Shown one piece after another: positions 9,100 to 19,974 of a DNA stretch of 64,000 nt; position 1 is the first letter of the stretch, and each line of letters starts with the position of its first letter. Made by a program: the position numbers and the translations under genes. This stretch comes from Qipengyuania pacifica. GTDB taxonomy: Bacteria > Pseudomonadota > Alphaproteobacteria > Sphingomonadales > Sphingomonadaceae. Where the stretch lies: contig NZ_JAHWXO010000002.1 of assembly GCF_019857205.1 (NCBI RefSeq), forward strand, positions 186,001-250,000, given 5' to 3'. The notes under the pieces were generated by a model. It had not been told where the DNA came from. It ran no database searches and worked only from the letters and a program-made list of their open reading frames with translations.

Positions 9100-9282
9100 G
9101 CGTTACGGCACGGTCCGTCTTGCCTTCCAGCGAACGCGTTTGCTCTGCCAGTGTCACGAAAGGTGACGCATTCGCCATGACGGTAATCCGAATGAGCCCG
9201 GACAGAGAGTTTGAGCAGGTTCTTCAGCAACACTTTAGCCCTATAAGGCAGCCGGATAATCAGATTGCTGCGGGAATGATCG

Positions 9283-10305
9283 ATGACTGAGACACGTACG
9301 GCAATGGTCACGGGGGCTGCCGGGTTCATCGGTTATTTCACCTGTCTCCGCCTCCTCAAGGATGGCTTCCATGTCGTCGGTATAGACTCGCTTTCCGATT
9401 ACTATGATCCCGAACTGAAGCGACGCCGCCAGCAAGCTTTGCTTCAGCACCAGAGCTTTTCCGAGGTGAATGAGCCGATCGAGACGCCGGGATTGCTCGC
9501 CGATCTCTTCGCGAAACACACGCCGGATATCGTGGTTCATCTCGCGGCGCAGGCTGGGGTTCGCTATTCCATCGACAACCCGCGCAGCTATCTTGAAAGC
9601 AATCTCGTGGGGACGTTCGAACTGCTCGAAGCCGCGCGCTGGAACCCGCCACAGCACATGCTGCTCGCGTCAACGTCTTCTGCCTATGGCGCCAATACGG
9701 AAATGCCGTATCGCGAAAGGATGAAGGCGGACCATCAGATGTCCTTCTACGCCGCGACCAAGAAAGCGACCGAGGCGATGGCGCACAGCTATGCGCATCT
9801 CTACGGCTTGCCGGTGACGATGTTTCGCTTTTTCACGGTTTATGGTCCGTGGGGCCGGCCCGACATGGCCTTGTTCAAATTCACCAAGGCAATGCTGAAT
9901 GGTGAGGCGATCGACGTCTACAATAATGGCGAGATGATGCGCGACTTCACCTATGTCGATGATCTGGTCGAGGCTGTTCGTCGCCTTATCGATGCACCCC
10001 CAATCCGGGTCGACCGCCCGGAGGACGTCGAGGCAAACGACAGTCTTTCCCCTGTGGCGCCATGGCGGATAGTCAACATCGGCAATTCGCAACCGGTGCA
10101 ACTCGGCGATATGATCGCGGCTATTGAGGAGGCACTGGGGATAAAGGCGGAGCGTAATCTCATGCCGATGCAGCCCGGCGACGTTCCTGCCACCTGGGCG
10201 GATGCAGAATTATTGCATTCGCTTACCGGGTATGTCCCCCGCACCGATATTCGCGAAGGCGTGTCACGCTTTGTTACCTGGTATCGTGACTATTACCGGA
10301 CGTGA
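9283..10305 (+). CDS. NAD-dependent epimerase, UDP-glucuronate 4-epimerase type
   Basis: A 340-residue extended short-chain dehydrogenase/reductase. The NAD-binding motif GAAGFIG is at 11-17, the STSSAYG serine region is near 128, and the catalytic pair YxxxK is Y156/K160 (YAATKKA). The segments DSLSDYYDPELKRRR, HLAAQAGVRYSI and RFFTVYGPWGRPDMA are typical of enzymes that interconvert UDP-glucuronate and UDP-galacturonate for capsule or lipopolysaccharide. The likely donor of the substrate, Ugd, is encoded at 27245-28555, not beside it. ATG 9283 is the only sensible start. No other polysaccharide gene is adjacent, so its target polymer is unknown. Confidence 0.88.
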   Translation: MTETRTAMVTGAAGFIGYFTCLRLLKDGFHVVGIDSLSDYYDPELKRRRQQALLQHQSFSEVNEPIETPGLLADLFAKHTPDIVVHLAAQAGVRYSIDNPRSYLESNLVGTFELLEAARWNPPQHMLLASTSSAYGANTEMPYRERMKADHQMSFYAATKKATEAMAHSYAHLYGLPVTMFRFFTVYGPWGRPDMALFKFTKAMLNGEAIDVYNNGEMMRDFTYVDDLVEAVRRLIDAPPIRVDRPEDVEANDSLSPVAPWRIVNIGNSQPVQLGDMIAAIEEALGIKAERNLMPMQPGDVPATWADAELLHSLTGYVPRTDIREGVSRFVTWYRDYYRT

Positions 10306-10542
10306 ATTCACCGCCATGGGCATATGCCGCCCCGCAAAGTCGCACGCTTCGCGATGAACGGTGCCATCCTACTTCGTAGCTATACACCCCGAACATAGCG
10401 ACTTTCGAGCGTCCGGCCCCGGTCCATCCGGCACCGTCCGCCGGTGCGCACCCGCCTCATCCACTGCTGATCGCCTGTAACGCACAGTCTGGCTGGGCTT
10501 TCACGCTTGTCGCATGCCACGCGATTGCTTACTTGCCTCGCC

Positions 10543-13206
10543 ATGACTTCGACCAACGACATCCGCCGCAGCTTTCTCGACTATTTCGCCTCCCACGAAC
10601 ATGCGGAAGTCGCCAGCGCCCCGCTTGTCCCGTTCAGCGATCCAACGCTCATGTTCGTCAATGCGGGCATGGTCCCGTTCAAGAATGCCTTCACGGGTCT
10701 GGAAACGCCACCGGCGCAACGCGCAACCAGTGCTCAGAAATGCGTGAGAGCAGGCGGCAAGCACAACGATCTCGATAATGTCGGCTACACGGCGCGCCAT
10801 CATACCTTCTTCGAGATGCTCGGAAACTTCAGTTTCGGGGACTATTTCAAGGAACAGGCGATCGATCACGCCTGGACCCTTCTCACCAAGGAATGGGGCC
10901 TCGACCCCGAACGCCTTCTGGTCACCGTCTATCATACAGACGACGAAGCATTCGATCTGTGGAAGAAACGGACCGGATTTGCGGACGAAAAGATCATTCG
11001 TATTCCGACCAAGGATAATTTCTGGGCCATGGGTTCCGATGGACCATGCGGTCCGTGCTCGGAGATATTCTATGATCATGGCGATCACATCTGGGGCGGC
11101 CCTCCGGGATCGCCCGAGGAAGACGGCGACCGGTTCGTGGAAATCTGGAACCTCGTTTTCATGCAGTACACACAGGAAAACGACGAGATCGTCGCCGACC
11201 TGCCAAAGCCCAGCATCGACACCGGCATGGGGATCGAACGTGTCGCAGCCGTGATGCAGGGCGTGCATGATAATTACGATACGGACACCTTCAAGAACCT
11301 GATCGCTGCGAGCGAAAGCCTGACAGGCGTAAAGGCCGAAGGGGACCGGACAGCCAGCCACCGCGTCATCGCCGATCACTTGCGTTCGACAAGCTTCCTT
11401 ATGGCCGACGGCGTGCTGCCATCCAACGAAGGGCGCGGTTATGTTCTTCGCCGAATAATGCGCCGCGCCATGCGTCACGCCCACCTTCTCGGGGCGAGCG
11501 AACCGTTGATGCACCGACTGGTGCCTGCATTGGTGACGGAAATGGGCCAGGCCTATCCCGAACTCGTCCGCGGCCAGCCGCTGATTCAGGAGGTCCTCGA
11601 GCGCGAAGAAACGCAATTCCGCCGTACGCTCGACAAGGGTCTCAAGTTGCTGGATGAAGCAACGGAAGACATGGGTGAAGGCGGCACTCTCGACGGTGAA
11701 ACCGCGTTCAAGCTCTACGACACCTACGGGTTTCCCTACGATCTTACCGAAGATGCGCTGCGCAGCCGCGGCATAGGCGTCAATAAGGACGGTTTCGACG
11801 CCGCGATGGCGCAGCAGAAAGCTGCTGCGCGCGCAGCATGGAAAGGATCGGGTCAGGCCGCGAACGAAGAGGTCTGGTTCGATATTGCCGAACGTGAGGG
11901 CTCGACAGAGTTCACCGGTTACAGCTCTACGACCGGGGAAGCCGCCGTCGTCGCCATCGTCAAGGATGGCGCCGAGGTGCAATCGGCTGAGGAAGGCGAC
12001 GAAGTCGTCATCCTGACCAATCAGACTCCGTTCTATGGCGAAAGCGGCGGTCAGACCGGCGATGCCGGGCGCATCTGGACACCCGAGGGCCTGGAATTTT
12101 CGGTCGAGACGACGAACAAACCTCTCGGTCGTCTGCACTCGCACGCCGGCACCATCACCAAGGGAACGGTCAAAATCGGCGAAGCCGTCCATCTCGAGGT
12201 GGATGGCGATCGTCGCGATCGTATCCGCGCGAACCATTCGGCGACCCACCTGTTGCACGCTGCGCTGCGTAACCGGCTTGGCGGACATGTGACACAGAAG
12301 GGCTCGCTGGTATCCGACGATCGGTTCCGGTTTGATTTTTCCCATCCTAAACCACTGAGCGAGGAAGACATCGCTGCGGTGGAAGCCGAGGTGAATGAGG
12401 AAATTCGCGCTAACGAACAGGTCGGTACACGTCTGATGACGCCTGACGATGCGGTTGCGGCCGGGGCGCTTGCGCTGTTCGGCGAAAAGTATGGCGACGA
12501 GGTGCGCGTACTTTCCATGGGCCGCAAGGGCGGGGAAGGGCGCAATTACTCCGTGGAGCTATGCGGCGGTACGCATGTGAAGGCGACCGGCGACATCGGG
12601 ATCTTCAAGGTGGTATCGGAAAGTGCGGTCAGCTCTGGCGTGCGTCGCATAGAAGCGCTGACCGGCGAGGCTGCACGCCAATGGCTGGTAGCGCGCGACG
12701 AAGCGGTTCGCGCGATCGCAAGCGCGTTGAAAACGTCGCCAGACGACGCCCGCACACGCGTCATGGCACTTATCGAAGAACGTAAAAGGCTGGAAAAGGA
12801 TCTGGCCGAGGCGAAACGCGCGCTGGCGCTTGGCGGTGGCGGTACTGCAGACGTCGCAGCAGCCGATGAGGACATTGGCGGTGTAACCTTCTCCGGTCAG
12901 GTCATTGCAGGACTTGATCCGAAGGAGCTTCGCCCATTGCTCGACCAGGCAAAGAACCGAATGGGTTCGGGTGTGGCGGCGATTTGCGCGGTCAACGATG
13001 GCAAGGGTGCCTTCGCAGTGGCGGTCACGGACGATCTCACCGACCGCCTCAGCGCTGTCGATCTGGTGCGCGCTGGTGTCGAGGCTCTGGGAGGCAAGGG
13101 CGGCGGTGGCCGCGCCGACATGGCCCAAGGTGGCGGTCCGGACGGCTCGAAAGCCGATGCAGCACTCGACGCCGTGCGCCAGGCACTGGCCCAAGTCTCA
13201 GCCTAA
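10543..13206 (+). CDS. alaS: Alanyl-tRNA synthetase
   Basis: An 887-residue class II aminoacyl-tRNA synthetase that charges tRNA-Ala. It shows the N-terminal catalytic domain ([45 protein letters not shown]), the tRNA-recognition region, and the editing domain with [12 protein letters not shown] and [13 protein letters not shown] (zinc-binding His and Cys). The C-Ala oligomerisation domain at the end contains [16 protein letters not shown]. Length and order are normal for the family. ATG 10543 matches the family start [11 protein letters not shown]. Its stop overlaps that of the convergent gene at 13203-13706. Confidence 0.98.
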   Translation: MTSTNDIRRSFLDYFASHEHAEVASAPLVPFSDPTLMFVNAGMVPFKNAFTGLETPPAQRATSAQKCVRAGGKHNDLDNVGYTARHHTFFEMLGNFSFGDYFKEQAIDHAWTLLTKEWGLDPERLLVTVYHTDDEAFDLWKKRTGFADEKIIRIPTKDNFWAMGSDGPCGPCSEIFYDHGDHIWGGPPGSPEEDGDRFVEIWNLVFMQYTQENDEIVADLPKPSIDTGMGIERVAAVMQGVHDNYDTDTFKNLIAASESLTGVKAEGDRTASHRVIADHLRSTSFLMADGVLPSNEGRGYVLRRIMRRAMRHAHLLGASEPLMHRLVPALVTEMGQAYPELVRGQPLIQEVLEREETQFRRTLDKGLKLLDEATEDMGEGGTLDGETAFKLYDTYGFPYDLTEDALRSRGIGVNKDGFDAAMAQQKAAARAAWKGSGQAANEEVWFDIAEREGSTEFTGYSSTTGEAAVVAIVKDGAEVQSAEEGDEVVILTNQTPFYGESGGQTGDAGRIWTPEGLEFSVETTNKPLGRLHSHAGTITKGTVKIGEAVHLEVDGDRRDRIRANHSATHLLHAALRNRLGGHVTQKGSLVSDDRFRFDFSHPKPLSEEDIAAVEAEVNEEIRANEQVGTRLMTPDDAVAAGALALFGEKYGDEVRVLSMGRKGGEGRNYSVELCGGTHVKATGDIGIFKVVSESAVSSGVRRIEALTGEAARQWLVARDEAVRAIASALKTSPDDARTRVMALIEERKRLEKDLAEAKRALALGGGGTADVAAADEDIGGVTFSGQVIAGLDPKELRPLLDQAKNRMGSGVAAICAVNDGKGAFAVAVTDDLTDRLSAVDLVRAGVEALGGKGGGGRADMAQGGGPDGSKADAALDAVRQALAQVSA

Positions 13207-13706
13207 CGGTCGAAATGCTCGTATAGAGCGCGTAGTTCGCGCTCGATCGCCGCTACTTCGGCCGTATCATTGAGGCTCGATCGAGACTGGGCAACATTTT
13301 CCAGACGCTCCGCCAAGACAGTCGCTTTGTCGCGCAGTTCGGCCTTGTCTGTCATCTCATGCGCCCGCTGTGCAAGGAAGTTCAGGTCTGCGACCGGCCG
13401 CATGGCGAGAAAGGCATCGACCATGGGGCCGAGCAGCGCTTGATCATTACGCCAGTCGTTACCGGCAAACAGGTTCTGGACGACGTGCTGGCCCGCACCG
13501 AAGCATTCGAACCGGATACAGCCGGCAAAACCTTCCTCGGCCCGATGCTCGTAAATGGTGCAGAGACCGTTCCCGCCAAGCTTGGGGCACGGTTCGCCAG
13601 CAGATTTGATGGCGGAGAATCCCGGCATGTCTTCGGAAGGGTAGGCGATGCAGCATAGCGCTGCACAGCGATCGCAGTCCGAGCGCGTTTCTAGCACTGC
13701 GGGCAT
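13203..13706 (-). CDS. YkgJ-like cysteine-cluster protein
   Basis: A 167-residue cytoplasmic protein. Its N-terminal half has C11-x2-C14-x3-CC at 18-19, then [16 protein letters not shown] and GCIRFECFG, the spacing of the YkgJ/CxxCxxCC zinc- or iron-chelating family. The C-terminal half is helical and charged, without a recognisable domain. Function is unknown; the cysteines suggest metal binding. Its ATG at 13706 lies three bases after the antiporter stop, so the two probably form one transcription unit. Its stop shares bases with the alaS stop (CTAA at 13203-13206). Confidence 0.78.
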   Translation of the reverse strand: MPAVLETRSDCDRCAALCCIAYPSEDMPGFSAIKSAGEPCPKLGGNGLCTIYEHRAEEGFAGCIRFECFGAGQHVVQNLFAGNDWRNDQALLGPMVDAFLAMRPVADLNFLAQRAHEMTDKAELRDKATVLAERLENVAQSRSSLNDTAEVAAIERELRALYEHFDR

Positions 13707-13709
13707 GGG

Positions 13710-15470
13710 TCAGCGTTCCGATGTACTGGTGCGTAGCTTGGGCTTGTAGGTCAGCGCCCCTTCAAGCTCGATCTGTTCGCGGAATTCGTCGCGCTTTTCG
13801 TGAATGGACGCAATCACCGGCCCCATCGCAACCCCGATATCGATGAGCACGGCCTCGGAAAGCTGGAGCGAACTCTCCAGCGTTTCCGGTACGGCATGAC
13901 TGGCTCCTGCGCGATAGAGTTCGGCAGCGTGCGAACTGTCGCGAGCGCGGGCCACGATCAGCAGGTCAGGGTATGTCTTGCGCAGTTTAGCCACCAAGCG
14001 CTGTGCCAGAACCGGCTCGTCCATGGTGAGCACCAGAGCGAGGGCATTCTCGATCCCGAGCTTGTCGAGCGCGTCGGCGCGAGACGCATCTCCGAATGCT
14101 GCACGGATGCCCTCGCGCTTGGCGTTGGCAATGAGGTCGGCGTTCGAGTCGATTGCGATATAGGGCTTGTCATGCGCTTCCAGCATCCGCGCGATCAGCT
14201 GGCCGACACGGCCCGCGCCGACGATGATGACGCGCGGCTTGTCCATGTCTTCTGCAGGCAGTTCGGGTATCGGCTCGATACGCCGCCCGATGATCCTGCC
14301 GATATGCGCAAGCAAGGGCGTCACTGTCAGGCCGATCGCCGTGACGATCTGCCAGAACTGGGCCGTACCGGGCTGGATCAACAAAGCCGCCGATGCAGCG
14401 GAAATGATGATCAGCGTGTCTTCGGACGGGCTGGCCATGAGAATGCCCGTCTCGACTGCCGTACTCCGGCGCGCGCCCATCAAATACAGCAGCGTCGTGG
14501 TAATAAGTGCCTTGAGCGTAAGCAGGCAGACGACTGCGATGGCGATTGCGCCGATGTTCTCGAAGATACTGTAGACATTGATCGTCATGCCCACGGTCAG
14601 CAGGAATATCCCTAGTGCAAACCCGCGAAACGGTTCGAGGATATTGGCTACTTCCGGGGAATAATCCGTTTCCGCGATCATCAGCCCCGCCAGGAGCGCG
14701 CCCACGATCATCGAGAGGCCTACCATCGAGGTCGCGAGGCTTGCCCCGATCACTACCAGAAGGCTTGCGGCGAGAAATATCTCGGGACTCTTGGTACGGG
14801 CTGCCTGAGCGAAGAGGCGCGGCAGAACGAAGGGGCCTGCGGCGAGCATCAGCACGATGACGACCGCGCCCTTCCACAGCGTGTCGACCATCCCCTCGAA
14901 CCCGTCCGCCGCGGCATGGGGGGCGAGGGTGCCAAGAAGAAAGATGATCGGAACCAGCGCGATGCCTTCGAACAGCAACATCGACAGCGCCGCTCTGCCA
15001 ACCGGTGTTCGAGTACCTGAAATCGGCAGAACGACTGCGGTCGAGGACATGGCCAGAGCCAGGCCGAGCGCCAGGGCCCCGGTCCAGTACTGCCCCAGAA
15101 TGGAAAGGAAAATCGCGATCAGCGATCCGCCGACCAGCAATTCGAGCGACCCGAGGCCGAAGACCAGTCGCCGCAATTGCCACAGGCGTTTGTACGAAAG
15201 CTCCAGCCCTATCGCGAACAGCAGTAGCACGATGCCCAGCTCGGCAAACGGCTCGAGCCGTTCCGGATCGGTAATCGTGAACCAGGTGAGCCATTCATAT
15301 TCGGATGTCGCCCGGCCAAGACCGAATGGCCCCACCACGACGCCGACCAGAATGAAGCCGATGATGGGCGTGATCTTGAACCGGGCAAACAGCGGGATCA
15401 CGATTCCCACGGCACCCAAAATCACCAGTGCATCCGACATCATCGGAGGGATCGCGGTCTCGGCATTCAT
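13710..15470 (-). CDS. CPA2-family cation:proton antiporter with TrkA-N domain (KefB/YbaL type)
   Basis: A 586-residue inner-membrane antiporter. The first 380 or so residues form about twelve transmembrane helices, beginning ALVILGAVGIVIPLFARFK and including FAIGLELSYKRLW. A cytosolic NAD-binding TrkA-N domain follows, with VIIVGAGRVGQLIARML and the conserved AFGDASRADAL. Such proteins exchange K+ or Na+ for protons, sometimes gated by NAD(H) or glutathione. ATG 15470 is preferred, although the ribosome site is weak; a second possible start lies nine codons on. It is followed after three bases by the cysteine-cluster protein. Confidence 0.88.
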   Translation of the reverse strand: MNAETAIPPMMSDALVILGAVGIVIPLFARFKITPIIGFILVGVVVGPFGLGRATSEYEWLTWFTITDPERLEPFAELGIVLLLFAIGLELSYKRLWQLRRLVFGLGSLELLVGGSLIAIFLSILGQYWTGALALGLALAMSSTAVVLPISGTRTPVGRAALSMLLFEGIALVPIIFLLGTLAPHAAADGFEGMVDTLWKGAVVIVLMLAAGPFVLPRLFAQAARTKSPEIFLAASLLVVIGASLATSMVGLSMIVGALLAGLMIAETDYSPEVANILEPFRGFALGIFLLTVGMTINVYSIFENIGAIAIAVVCLLTLKALITTTLLYLMGARRSTAVETGILMASPSEDTLIIISAASAALLIQPGTAQFWQIVTAIGLTVTPLLAHIGRIIGRRIEPIPELPAEDMDKPRVIIVGAGRVGQLIARMLEAHDKPYIAIDSNADLIANAKREGIRAAFGDASRADALDKLGIENALALVLTMDEPVLAQRLVAKLRKTYPDLLIVARARDSSHAAELYRAGASHAVPETLESSLQLSEAVLIDIGVAMGPVIASIHEKRDEFREQIELEGALTYKPKLRTSTSER

Positions 15471-15619
15471 AAGGCGCGAATGTTTCCTTCGTGTTGAACG
15501 CAATGCACTAGCGAGATTGTGCTGGCATCACATAGAGATGGCGCCTGCCGGGTCAGGCGACGTCCGTAACCGGCTTAGCTATGCGCAAGCCACCTGTCAG
15601 CCCCGCAATGGCGCGCGGG

Positions 15620-17275
15620 CTAACCTCCGCCGATGGTGGATGGACCCAGAGGTTCGCGGCGCGGACGCGGTTTGCCCGGGTGCTTGCCATCCTCGTCCCA
15701 TTCGATGCGGTAGAGGTCGAAACGCCGGTCGGCCAGATTGCGGACCGTCCCTTCGGCGCGCGCCCATTGCAGATCGGCAAGGTTGATGTCGCTGATGGTC
15801 AGCGTCTCGACATTCTCGGTCGCTTCGGCTGCGATACCATCGCGTGCGAAGGGAAAATCGCAGGGGGTCAGGATACAGCTTTGTGCATACTGAATGTCCA
15901 TGTTGCCCACGTTCGGAAGATTTCCGACATTCCCGCTGAGCACCACGAAGCACTGGTTTTCGATCGCGCGCGCCTGGCCGCAATAGCGTACCCGCAGATA
16001 TCCCTGCCGGCTATCCGTGCAGAAAGGCACGAATATGATGCGCGCACCTTCGTCGGCGAGGCGGCGGCTGAGTTCGGGAAACTCGCTATCGTAACAGATC
16101 TGCACGCCGATCGGACCGCAATCGGTCTGGATCACCTCAACCTTGTCGCCGCCCTTGATGTTCCACCAGTACCGTTCGTTGGGTGTCGGATGGATCTTCT
16201 CCTGAGCATGCACCGCACCATCGCGCAGGCAGACGTAGGCGACGTTATGAATATCGCCATCGTCCATGCGCGTGGGATGCGATCCGGCGATGATATTGAT
16301 GTTGTAGCGCATGGCCATTTCCGAAATGTCCGTACGCAGCCGAGGCGTATATTCCGACAGGCGCTCGATCGCTTCGACCGGTGACAGTTCCTTCTCCTCG
16401 AAACTCAGCAGCATCAGCGTGAAGAGTTCGGGAAAGACGATGAAGTCGGCTTCGTAATCGCTTGCCACATCGACGAAATATCGGACGTGGCGCATGAATT
16501 CGTCATAGTCGGCGACCTGCCGCGCCTGGAGCTGGCAGGTGGCCACGCGCACGGCTTCCACGCCGCGGGGCAGGCGCTTCTTCACCGGCTGATCCCGTTC
16601 GACGTAAGGGTTTCGCCAGACCATCATCACGGCATTGCTCTGCGAGGCCTTGTCCTCGGGCAGATATCCTTCGAGAATGCGTTCGGGCTCGAAGCCGTTT
16701 GCCATCTGAAAGCGCAGGACGGGATCGTGCAGCTTCTTCTCGACCACCTTGTCGAGATAGTCCTGCGGGCCTTCTACGCGGCGGCGGAAGCGGCGATAAT
16801 TGGGCATGCGTCCGGCAAAGACGATGCCTGTCAGGTCCTTATCTTCGGCCAGCGCCCGGCGCTCTTCATAAAGGCGCCGCCCGATACGCACGCCGCGCAC
16901 CTTTGGATCGACGCACATTTCATAGCCGTAGAGCCAGTCGCCGGTCGGATCGTGGCGGCTGCCGTAACCGTTGCCGGTGATCTCGTCCCAGTCGTGGTCC
17001 TGAAAGGCGAGTGCCTCGGCCAGTTGCATTGTCGCGCAATAGCCGACGACCTCATCGTCGAGCAGGGCGACGAAGCACCCTTCGCGGAAATTGTTGATCT
17101 GCCCGCGGATCTCGCCGTGCGTATAGGCAGGCATGTCCTCGTAAACGCGGCGCACCAGATTGGCGATGCCGGGAATGTCCTTGATCTTGGCGTTGCGGAT
17201 ATCGAGCCGCTTCTGTCCGAATTTCTCCGGACCCTTGCGTTTTACACTGCGCTTTTTGGTCGGCTGCTTGGCCAT
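15620..17275 (-). CDS. GNAT acetyltransferase fused to carbon-nitrogen hydrolase
   Basis: A 551-residue two-domain protein. After a lysine-rich start, residues about 25-190 form a GNAT acetyltransferase (NAKIKDIPGIANLVRRVYED, then VRGVRIGRRLYEER as the acetyl-CoA loop). Residues about 225-525 form a nitrilase-superfamily domain with the full Glu-Lys-Cys triad: E283 in VFPELFT, K360 in QEKIHP and C394 in QICYDSEFPE. The combination is known as a conserved bifunctional protein in proteobacteria. The nitrilase half should hydrolyse an amide, but the substrate is unknown. No partner genes adjoin; the FAD monooxygenase diverges from it. Confidence 0.9.
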   Translation of the reverse strand: MAKQPTKKRSVKRKGPEKFGQKRLDIRNAKIKDIPGIANLVRRVYEDMPAYTHGEIRGQINNFREGCFVALLDDEVVGYCATMQLAEALAFQDHDWDEITGNGYGSRHDPTGDWLYGYEMCVDPKVRGVRIGRRLYEERRALAEDKDLTGIVFAGRMPNYRRFRRRVEGPQDYLDKVVEKKLHDPVLRFQMANGFEPERILEGYLPEDKASQSNAVMMVWRNPYVERDQPVKKRLPRGVEAVRVATCQLQARQVADYDEFMRHVRYFVDVASDYEADFIVFPELFTLMLLSFEEKELSPVEAIERLSEYTPRLRTDISEMAMRYNINIIAGSHPTRMDDGDIHNVAYVCLRDGAVHAQEKIHPTPNERYWWNIKGGDKVEVIQTDCGPIGVQICYDSEFPELSRRLADEGARIIFVPFCTDSRQGYLRVRYCGQARAIENQCFVVLSGNVGNLPNVGNMDIQYAQSCILTPCDFPFARDGIAAEATENVETLTISDINLADLQWARAEGTVRNLADRRFDLYRIEWDEDGKHPGKPRPRREPLGPSTIGGG

Positions 17276-17472
17276 TGTGTCCCCGTGTCAGATTTCTGGC
17301 ATCAACGTTCAGTGTGAACGCGTTTCGCGAAGCGCGGTTTCGTGCCGATTTCGTGGTTGGCGATACGGCGCGCAGCGCGCTACGGCAACAGTCCTCGCTC
17401 GAGGGTCGCTGGCCGCCCTAGGGTCCGGGAAGGATGCGGATCGTGGGCGATTGTAAAAGAGAGACAGACGGA

Positions 17473-18693
17473 ATGGTGAAACATGACGTGGTCGTTGTCG
17501 GGGGAGGGCCGGCGGGGATGATGGCGGGCCTGCTGCTGGCCCGGGCCGGTGTCGACGTTCTGGTGCTGGAGAAGCATGCCGATTTCTTCCGCGATTTCAG
17601 GGGCGACACGGTACATCCTACGACGATGGAGATCCTCGATCAGCTCGGCTGGCTGGATGAATTCTTGCGTCTCCCGCACAACCGGGTCGATAGTGCTGAA
17701 TTCACTTGGGAAGACCGGACGTACAGTCTGGCCGATTTCTCCCATCTACGCACGCCGGCTCCTTTCATCGCCATGATGCCGCAATGGGACCTGCTCGACT
17801 TCCTGCGCGATAAGGCACGAGCTTTTTCCGGCTTTCATCTCGCGATGTGCGAGGAGGTTACCCAGCTTGTGCAGGAAGGGCGGCGTTTCACGGGTGTCGT
17901 TACCGCGGCTGGCGAGGAATTTCATGCTCGAAGGCTTGTCGTGATGGCAGACGGCCGATCCTCGCTGGTTCGTCGCAAGGGTCTCCTGTCCCTGCATGAT
18001 CTGGGCGCGCCGATCGATGTCCTGTGGTTCAAGGTGCCCAAGAGCGGTTCCGGCAGCCGGCTGCGCGGACAGATAAAGGGCGGCCACATGCTCGTTCTGT
18101 TCGAACGCGGCGATTACTGGCAATGCGCCTTCGTCATCGCCAAGGGGCAAGCGGCGCGCATGATGGCACAGCCAATTGCGGACTTGCGCGCGCTGGTCGC
18201 CGCCGCGGCGCCGGATCTGCCCGATCTGGAACGCGCATTGTCGGATTGGGACCAGGTCAAATTGCTCAGCGTGTCGCTTGATCGGCTGGAAAAGTGGTAT
18301 CTGCCGGGGTTGCTGGCAATTGGCGATGCGGCGCACACAATGAGCCCGGTCGGCGGCGTGGGCATCAATCTGGCCATTCAAGACGCGGTCTGCGCGGCCA
18401 ATGTTCTGGCCGCACCGCTAGCCGCGGATCGCGATATCGATCACCTTCTGAGCAAGGTCCAGGCGAGGCGCGAACTGCCAGTACGCGTCGTTCAGGGCGT
18501 GCAGAAACTGGCGCACGAGGTGGTAATCGAACCAATCCTGAAAAGTCAGGACGGCAAGCCCCGCGAAGCGCCCTTGCCGCTAAGGATTGCCGATCGGTTC
18601 AGCCGCTTGCGACGCCTGCCTGCGCGTCTCATCGGTTACGGTTTCCGGCGTGAACGCCTGACAGCGCCATGCGCGGCGGAAAATGCGAGCTGA
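17473..18693 (+). CDS. FAD-dependent monooxygenase (UbiH/PHBH fold)
   Basis: A 406-residue flavoprotein of the class A monooxygenase type. It has the N-terminal Rossmann motif VVVGGGPAGMMAGLLLARAG, a middle DG motif (VMADGRSSLVRR), and the FAD-ribityl motif AIGDAAHTMSPVGGVGINLA. Such enzymes hydroxylate aromatic or quinone substrates using NAD(P)H and oxygen. The context gives no substrate. ATG 17473 places the Rossmann strand directly at the N-terminus as usual; an upstream in-frame ATG would add 13 unconserved residues. A bidirectional terminator follows at 18703-18724. Confidence 0.87.
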   Translation: MVKHDVVVVGGGPAGMMAGLLLARAGVDVLVLEKHADFFRDFRGDTVHPTTMEILDQLGWLDEFLRLPHNRVDSAEFTWEDRTYSLADFSHLRTPAPFIAMMPQWDLLDFLRDKARAFSGFHLAMCEEVTQLVQEGRRFTGVVTAAGEEFHARRLVVMADGRSSLVRRKGLLSLHDLGAPIDVLWFKVPKSGSGSRLRGQIKGGHMLVLFERGDYWQCAFVIAKGQAARMMAQPIADLRALVAAAAPDLPDLERALSDWDQVKLLSVSLDRLEKWYLPGLLAIGDAAHTMSPVGGVGINLAIQDAVCAANVLAAPLAADRDIDHLLSKVQARRELPVRVVQGVQKLAHEVVIEPILKSQDGKPREAPLPLRIADRFSRLRRLPARLIGYGFRRERLTAPCAAENAS

Positions 18694-18702
18694 TACGAAA
18701 AA

Positions 18703-18724
18703 CCCCCGTCCCGAAGGACGAGGG
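18703..18724. terminator. Bidirectional terminator between monooxygenase and icd
   Basis: CCCCCGTCC and GGACGAGGG pair (one mismatch) around a CGAA tetraloop, with GAAAAA on the left and CTCTTC on the right. It lies between convergent genes and can end both transcripts. Confidence 0.75.
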
Positions 18725-18753
18725 CTCTTCAAATACTCAGTTGCGGTGGGGAC

Positions 18754-19974
18754 CTAGCCCCAATTCGCCATTTCCTTCTCGAGGTTCTCGACAATCGCTT
18801 CGAAGAACTGTTCGGTGGTCATCCAGCTCTGGTCCGGACCGATAAGAAGCGCAAGATCCTTGGTCATCTTGCCGCTTTCGACAGTCTTGATGCAGACACG
18901 TTCCAGCGTTTCCGCGAACTTCACGACGTCCGGCGTATTGTCGAAACGACCGCGATAGATAAGGCCGCGCGTCCAGGCGAAGATGCTGGCGATCGGGTTG
19001 GTTGATGTCGCCTTGCCCTGCTCGTGCTGGCGATAGTGACGGGTAACGGTGCCGTGGGCAGCTTCCGCTTCCACCGTCTTGCCATCGGGCGTCATCAGGA
19101 CCGACGTCATCAGGCCGAGCGAGCCGAAGCCCTGCGCGACCACGTCCGACTGTACGTCGCCGTCGTAGTTCTTGCAGGCCCAGACGAACTTGCCGCTCCA
19201 CTTGAGTGCCGATGCGACCATGTCGTCGATCAGGCGGTGCTCGTACGTGATCTTCGCTTCAGCGAACTTGTCCTTGAATTCATTGTCGAACACTTCCTGG
19301 AACAGGTCCTTGAAGCGGCCGTCGTATTTCTTGAGGATCGTGTTCTTGGTCGACAGGTACACCGGCCATTTGCGATCAAGGCCATAGTTCATGCAGGCAC
19401 GCGCGAAGTCGCGGATGCTGTCGTCGAGGTTGTACATCGCCATGGCGACGCCCGAACTCTGGAATTCATAAACGTCGAGGTCGATGTTCTCGCCATTCTC
19501 GCCTTCGAAAACCAGGCGCAGTTTGCCGGCGCCGGGGATCAGCGTGTCCTTGGCGCGATACTGGTCGCCGAATGCGTGACGACCGACAACGATCGGGTCG
19601 GTCCAGCCCGGCACCAGGCGCGGGACATTGTCGATCACGATGGGTTCGCGGAAGACCACGCCGCCCAGAATGTTGCGGATCGTGCCGTTCGGGCTGACCC
19701 ACATCTTCTTGAGGCTGAATTCTTCGACGCGTGCCTCGTCCGGTGTGATGGTGGCGCATTTCACGCCCACGCCGTGTTCCTTGATGGCGTTGGCGGCGTC
19801 GACCGTGATCTGGTCTTCCGTCTCGTCACGCTTTTCGATGGAGAGATCGTAATATTTCAGATCGACGTCGAGGTAAGGCAGGATCAGCCGTTCGCGGATC
19901 CACTGCCAGATGATTTTCGTCATTTCGTCGCCGTCGAGCTCGACGATCGGGTTCGCAACCTTGATCTTGGCCAT
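18754..19974 (-). CDS. icd: NADP-dependent isocitrate dehydrogenase
   Basis: A 406-residue enzyme of the homodimeric, eukaryote-like isocitrate dehydrogenase class. It oxidises isocitrate to 2-oxoglutarate in the TCA cycle. Recognisable stretches are [18 protein letters not shown] at the N-terminus, [27 protein letters not shown] with the substrate serine, [19 protein letters not shown], and [11 protein letters not shown] near the end. ATG 19974 gives the standard family start MAKIKV. An upstream in-frame extension to 20232 is low-complexity and unconserved. It is divergent from manC across 287 bases in which I see no further gene. Confidence 0.97.
   Translation of the reverse strand: MAKIKVANPIVELDGDEMTKIIWQWIRERLILPYLDVDLKYYDLSIEKRDETEDQITVDAANAIKEHGVGVKCATITPDEARVEEFSLKKMWVSPNGTIRNILGGVVFREPIVIDNVPRLVPGWTDPIVVGRHAFGDQYRAKDTLIPGAGKLRLVFEGENGENIDLDVYEFQSSGVAMAMYNLDDSIRDFARACMNYGLDRKWPVYLSTKNTILKKYDGRFKDLFQEVFDNEFKDKFAEAKITYEHRLIDDMVASALKWSGKFVWACKNYDGDVQSDVVAQGFGSLGLMTSVLMTPDGKTVEAEAAHGTVTRHYRQHEQGKATSTNPIASIFAWTRGLIYRGRFDNTPDVVKFAETLERVCIKTVESGKMTKDLALLIGPDQSWMTTEQFFEAIVENLEKEMANWG

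Noticed and set aside
10501-12345. Long minus-strand open frame opposite alaS
   Set aside because: A coding shadow of alaS, with no ribosome site or domain.
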